NCBI RefSeq assembly: GCF_900142385.1
Contig: NZ_FRAQ01000001.1
Location: 1,240,001 to 1,304,000 of the forward strand
Direction of reading: 5' to 3'
DNA from: Marinobacter antarcticus
Lineage (GTDB): Bacteria > Pseudomonadota > Gammaproteobacteria > Pseudomonadales > Oleiphilaceae
DNA length: 64,000 nt
The notes beneath the pieces are model-generated. The model searched no databases. It was not told the origin of the DNA and saw only the letters and a list, made by a program, of their open reading frames with translations. A program made the position numbers and the translations under genes. Position 1 is the first letter of the stretch. Each line of letters begins with the position of its first letter. Shown piece after piece: positions 62,498 to 64,000 of the stretch.

Positions 62498-63985
62498 ATG
62501 GGCAAAGCTTTGAAAGAAACTCGATATGTGATTTTGGCAGTAATCGCGGCGGCGTTTATGTCAGGGTGCTCGTCATTCCAGCATCGTGATCAGTTGGCTT
62601 CGTTCAATTCAGCTTATGTCACCGGAGACTATGACTCTGCGCTGAAAGCTGTGAGTTTCAGCGTGCCTGCGAAAAAACCTGTCGACTCCCGGGAGCATCT
62701 GCTCGAATTGTTGCATCAGGGCGAAATGTATCTCCTGACCGGTCGCTATAATGAGTCGGTCAAGGCTTATGATCTGGCCGAAGAGGGAATGAAATACCTC
62801 GACTCGGAGGGGCTGCTTGCGCGCGCTTCGCAAGGATTTGTGGCAGTGATGGTTAATGACTCAGAACGCGACTATGAGGCGTTGATGTCTGAAGCTGTTC
62901 TGGTGAATACCTATAAAGGGCTGGCGTTCCTCGCTTCGGGGAATAGTGAATACGCGAGGGTCGAGTTTAACCGGGCCAATGACCGAACCCGGCGCGCCGT
63001 CGATTATTTTCGCAAACAAATCTCTGTACAGCAGGCTGCCCTGGAAAATGAGGCTCAGAGCGGGAACAGAAATGCCGCCATGGTCCGCAGCAGCCTTGGG
63101 AGCAGGAGTTTTCAGTCAGCGGTCGATAGTCACTACGGTGCACTTTCGAGCTGGTCTGTTTTTCCTGAATTTATTGTGCCGTTAAGCACCTATCTACATG
63201 GCATCTATTTTCTTGCGAATGCCACAGGTGGTGCTGACTTCGAGCGGGCTGCCTCCTCACTCGGGCGTGTGGCACAAATGAGCCCGGGGAGCGCTGTGCT
63301 GCAAGCCGATGCAGACCTGGCGACCAACCTTGCTTCCGGTGCGCAGAGCCTGGCGGGTCTGCCTCCGCAGGTCTGGATTGTGTATGAAAACGGATTGGGC
63401 CCGGTTCTCAAAGAGGCACGCCTGGACGTGCCGTTGTTGCTTATCCACGGAAACCAGCGGGCGCCTGCTTATTTCGGCATCGCATTACCGGAATACGCTG
63501 AGCGCTCTGCTGTGCCCGGTAGCATTGGTGTGGTAAGTGCTACTGGCCAGGTGATACGAACTGAGCGAATCTCGGATATGGGTAAGGTTGTCCGCACTGA
63601 AATGAAGGAGCGTTTTTCGGGCGTGCTCGCCAGGGCTGTTACGTCTGCGATAAGCAAGGCGGTTCTGCAGAATGAGGCGGCTGACCAGTTTGGTCCTTTG
63701 GGGCAAATTCTCGCTGCCTTATTGACCGTTGCAACAACCCAGGCTGATTTGCGCAGTTGGCAGGCGCTGCCCGACCACTGGCAGGCCGCGCGCATCGACC
63801 GCCCTGAGAACGGAAGCCTGACACTACTGGATCACCGGGGTGAGGTGTTAGGCAACCTGGATATTCCACAACAACCGTTCACCCTGGTGTATGTTAAGCG
63901 CCCGACGCTACAGGCACCCGCGACGGTCATAACCATGGATTTGCAGGGTGGGGCCGTGGCGACTTTTGCACGCTTGCCCGAGTAG
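62498..63985 (+). CDS. COG3014 family lipoprotein
   Basis: The 495-residue protein has a lipoprotein signal peptide with lipobox FMSGC near residue 23. It then has tetratricopeptide-like helical repeats (about 30-200: HLLELLHQGEMYLLTGRYNESVKAYDLAEEG). A C-terminal beta-rich part contains PLLLIHGNQRAPAYFGIALPE. It matches the COG3014 family of predicted outer-membrane lipoproteins of unknown role, often found beside LpoB and YcfL. The ATG at 62498 is eight bases past the dehydrogenase stop and lacks a strong ribosome-binding site. Confidence 0.82.
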   Translation: MGKALKETRYVILAVIAAAFMSGCSSFQHRDQLASFNSAYVTGDYDSALKAVSFSVPAKKPVDSREHLLELLHQGEMYLLTGRYNESVKAYDLAEEGMKYLDSEGLLARASQGFVAVMVNDSERDYEALMSEAVLVNTYKGLAFLASGNSEYARVEFNRANDRTRRAVDYFRKQISVQQAALENEAQSGNRNAAMVRSSLGSRSFQSAVDSHYGALSSWSVFPEFIVPLSTYLHGIYFLANATGGADFERAASSLGRVAQMSPGSAVLQADADLATNLASGAQSLAGLPPQVWIVYENGLGPVLKEARLDVPLLLIHGNQRAPAYFGIALPEYAERSAVPGSIGVVSATGQVIRTERISDMGKVVRTEMKERFSGVLARAVTSAISKAVLQNEAADQFGPLGQILAALLTVATTQADLRSWQALPDHWQAARIDRPENGSLTLLDHRGEVLGNLDIPQQPFTLVYVKRPTLQAPATVITMDLQGGAVATFARLPE

Positions 63986-64000
63986 CATGAGCCCTCACGG

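Overview
The window reads as chromosome of a Marinobacter-like marine gammaproteobacterium. The best taxonomic clue is the wax ester synthase/diacylglycerol acyltransferase at 52134-53588, which closely resembles the Marinobacter WS2-type enzyme as I remember it. fabA/fabB, the prkA-yeaH-spoVR operon, a rhombosortase/GlyGly-CTERM pair and a full nitrate respiration set agree with this. No rRNA, tRNA, CRISPR array, prophage or insertion sequence was recognised.

Layout. 1-5 kb: sufBCDS Fe-S assembly genes on the minus strand behind a promoter overlapped by a near-consensus IscR type I box. 5-9 kb: trhP, an HTH-only AraC protein, and fabB/fabA. 9-20 kb: accessory nitrate/NO genes: nnrS, a SirB2-like protein, a BacNav-type ion channel, three NarK-family transporters, a universal stress protein, a double SpoIIAA/STAS protein, a Yip1 protein, a broken hemolysin III gene and a Crp/Fnr regulator. 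20-24 kb: AEC transporter, rhombosortase, a GlyGly-CTERM metallopeptidase and a DUF6174 lipoprotein. 24-28 kb: two CDF metal exporters with nearly identical MerR-type operators, CadR, and BCCT plus UspA. 28-33 kb: a tandem HAD protein, an FeS photolyase-like protein and hemN. 33-46 kb: narL, narX, a divergent NarK-like protein, narGHJI, a NifM-like isomerase and a second Crp/Fnr regulator. 46-54 kb: TPP enzyme, FAD dehydrogenase, moaA, nsrR, a desaturase remnant and the wax ester synthase. 54-64 kb: BASS transporter, lrgAB-like pair, spoVR-yeaH-prkA, a thiopurine methyltransferase, a D-2-hydroxyacid dehydrogenase and a COG3014 lipoprotein.

How the genes fit together. NarK paralogues bring in nitrate and export nitrite. 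NarGHI reduces nitrate at the quinol pool, NarJ and MoaA serve its molybdenum cofactor, and HemN supplies haem without oxygen. NarXL, two Crp/Fnr proteins and NsrR supply nitrate, oxygen/NO and NO/Fe-S sensing. By eye I find candidate NarL 7-2-7 sites before nnrS/SirB2, narX, narG and moaA, and FNR/Anr-type boxes before the universal stress protein/narK pair, the second narK, the Crp/Fnr gene, narX/MFS and hemN. Several of these sit about 41-48 bp from a predicted transcription start. These are sequence readings, not tested sites.

The points that most deserve a second look are the NarK-like protein lacking both nitrate-binding arginines, the rhombosortase/substrate pair, the two-domain HAD protein with His in place of the usual second Asp, the duplicated CadR-type operators, and two gene remnants (hemolysin III and fatty acid desaturase).
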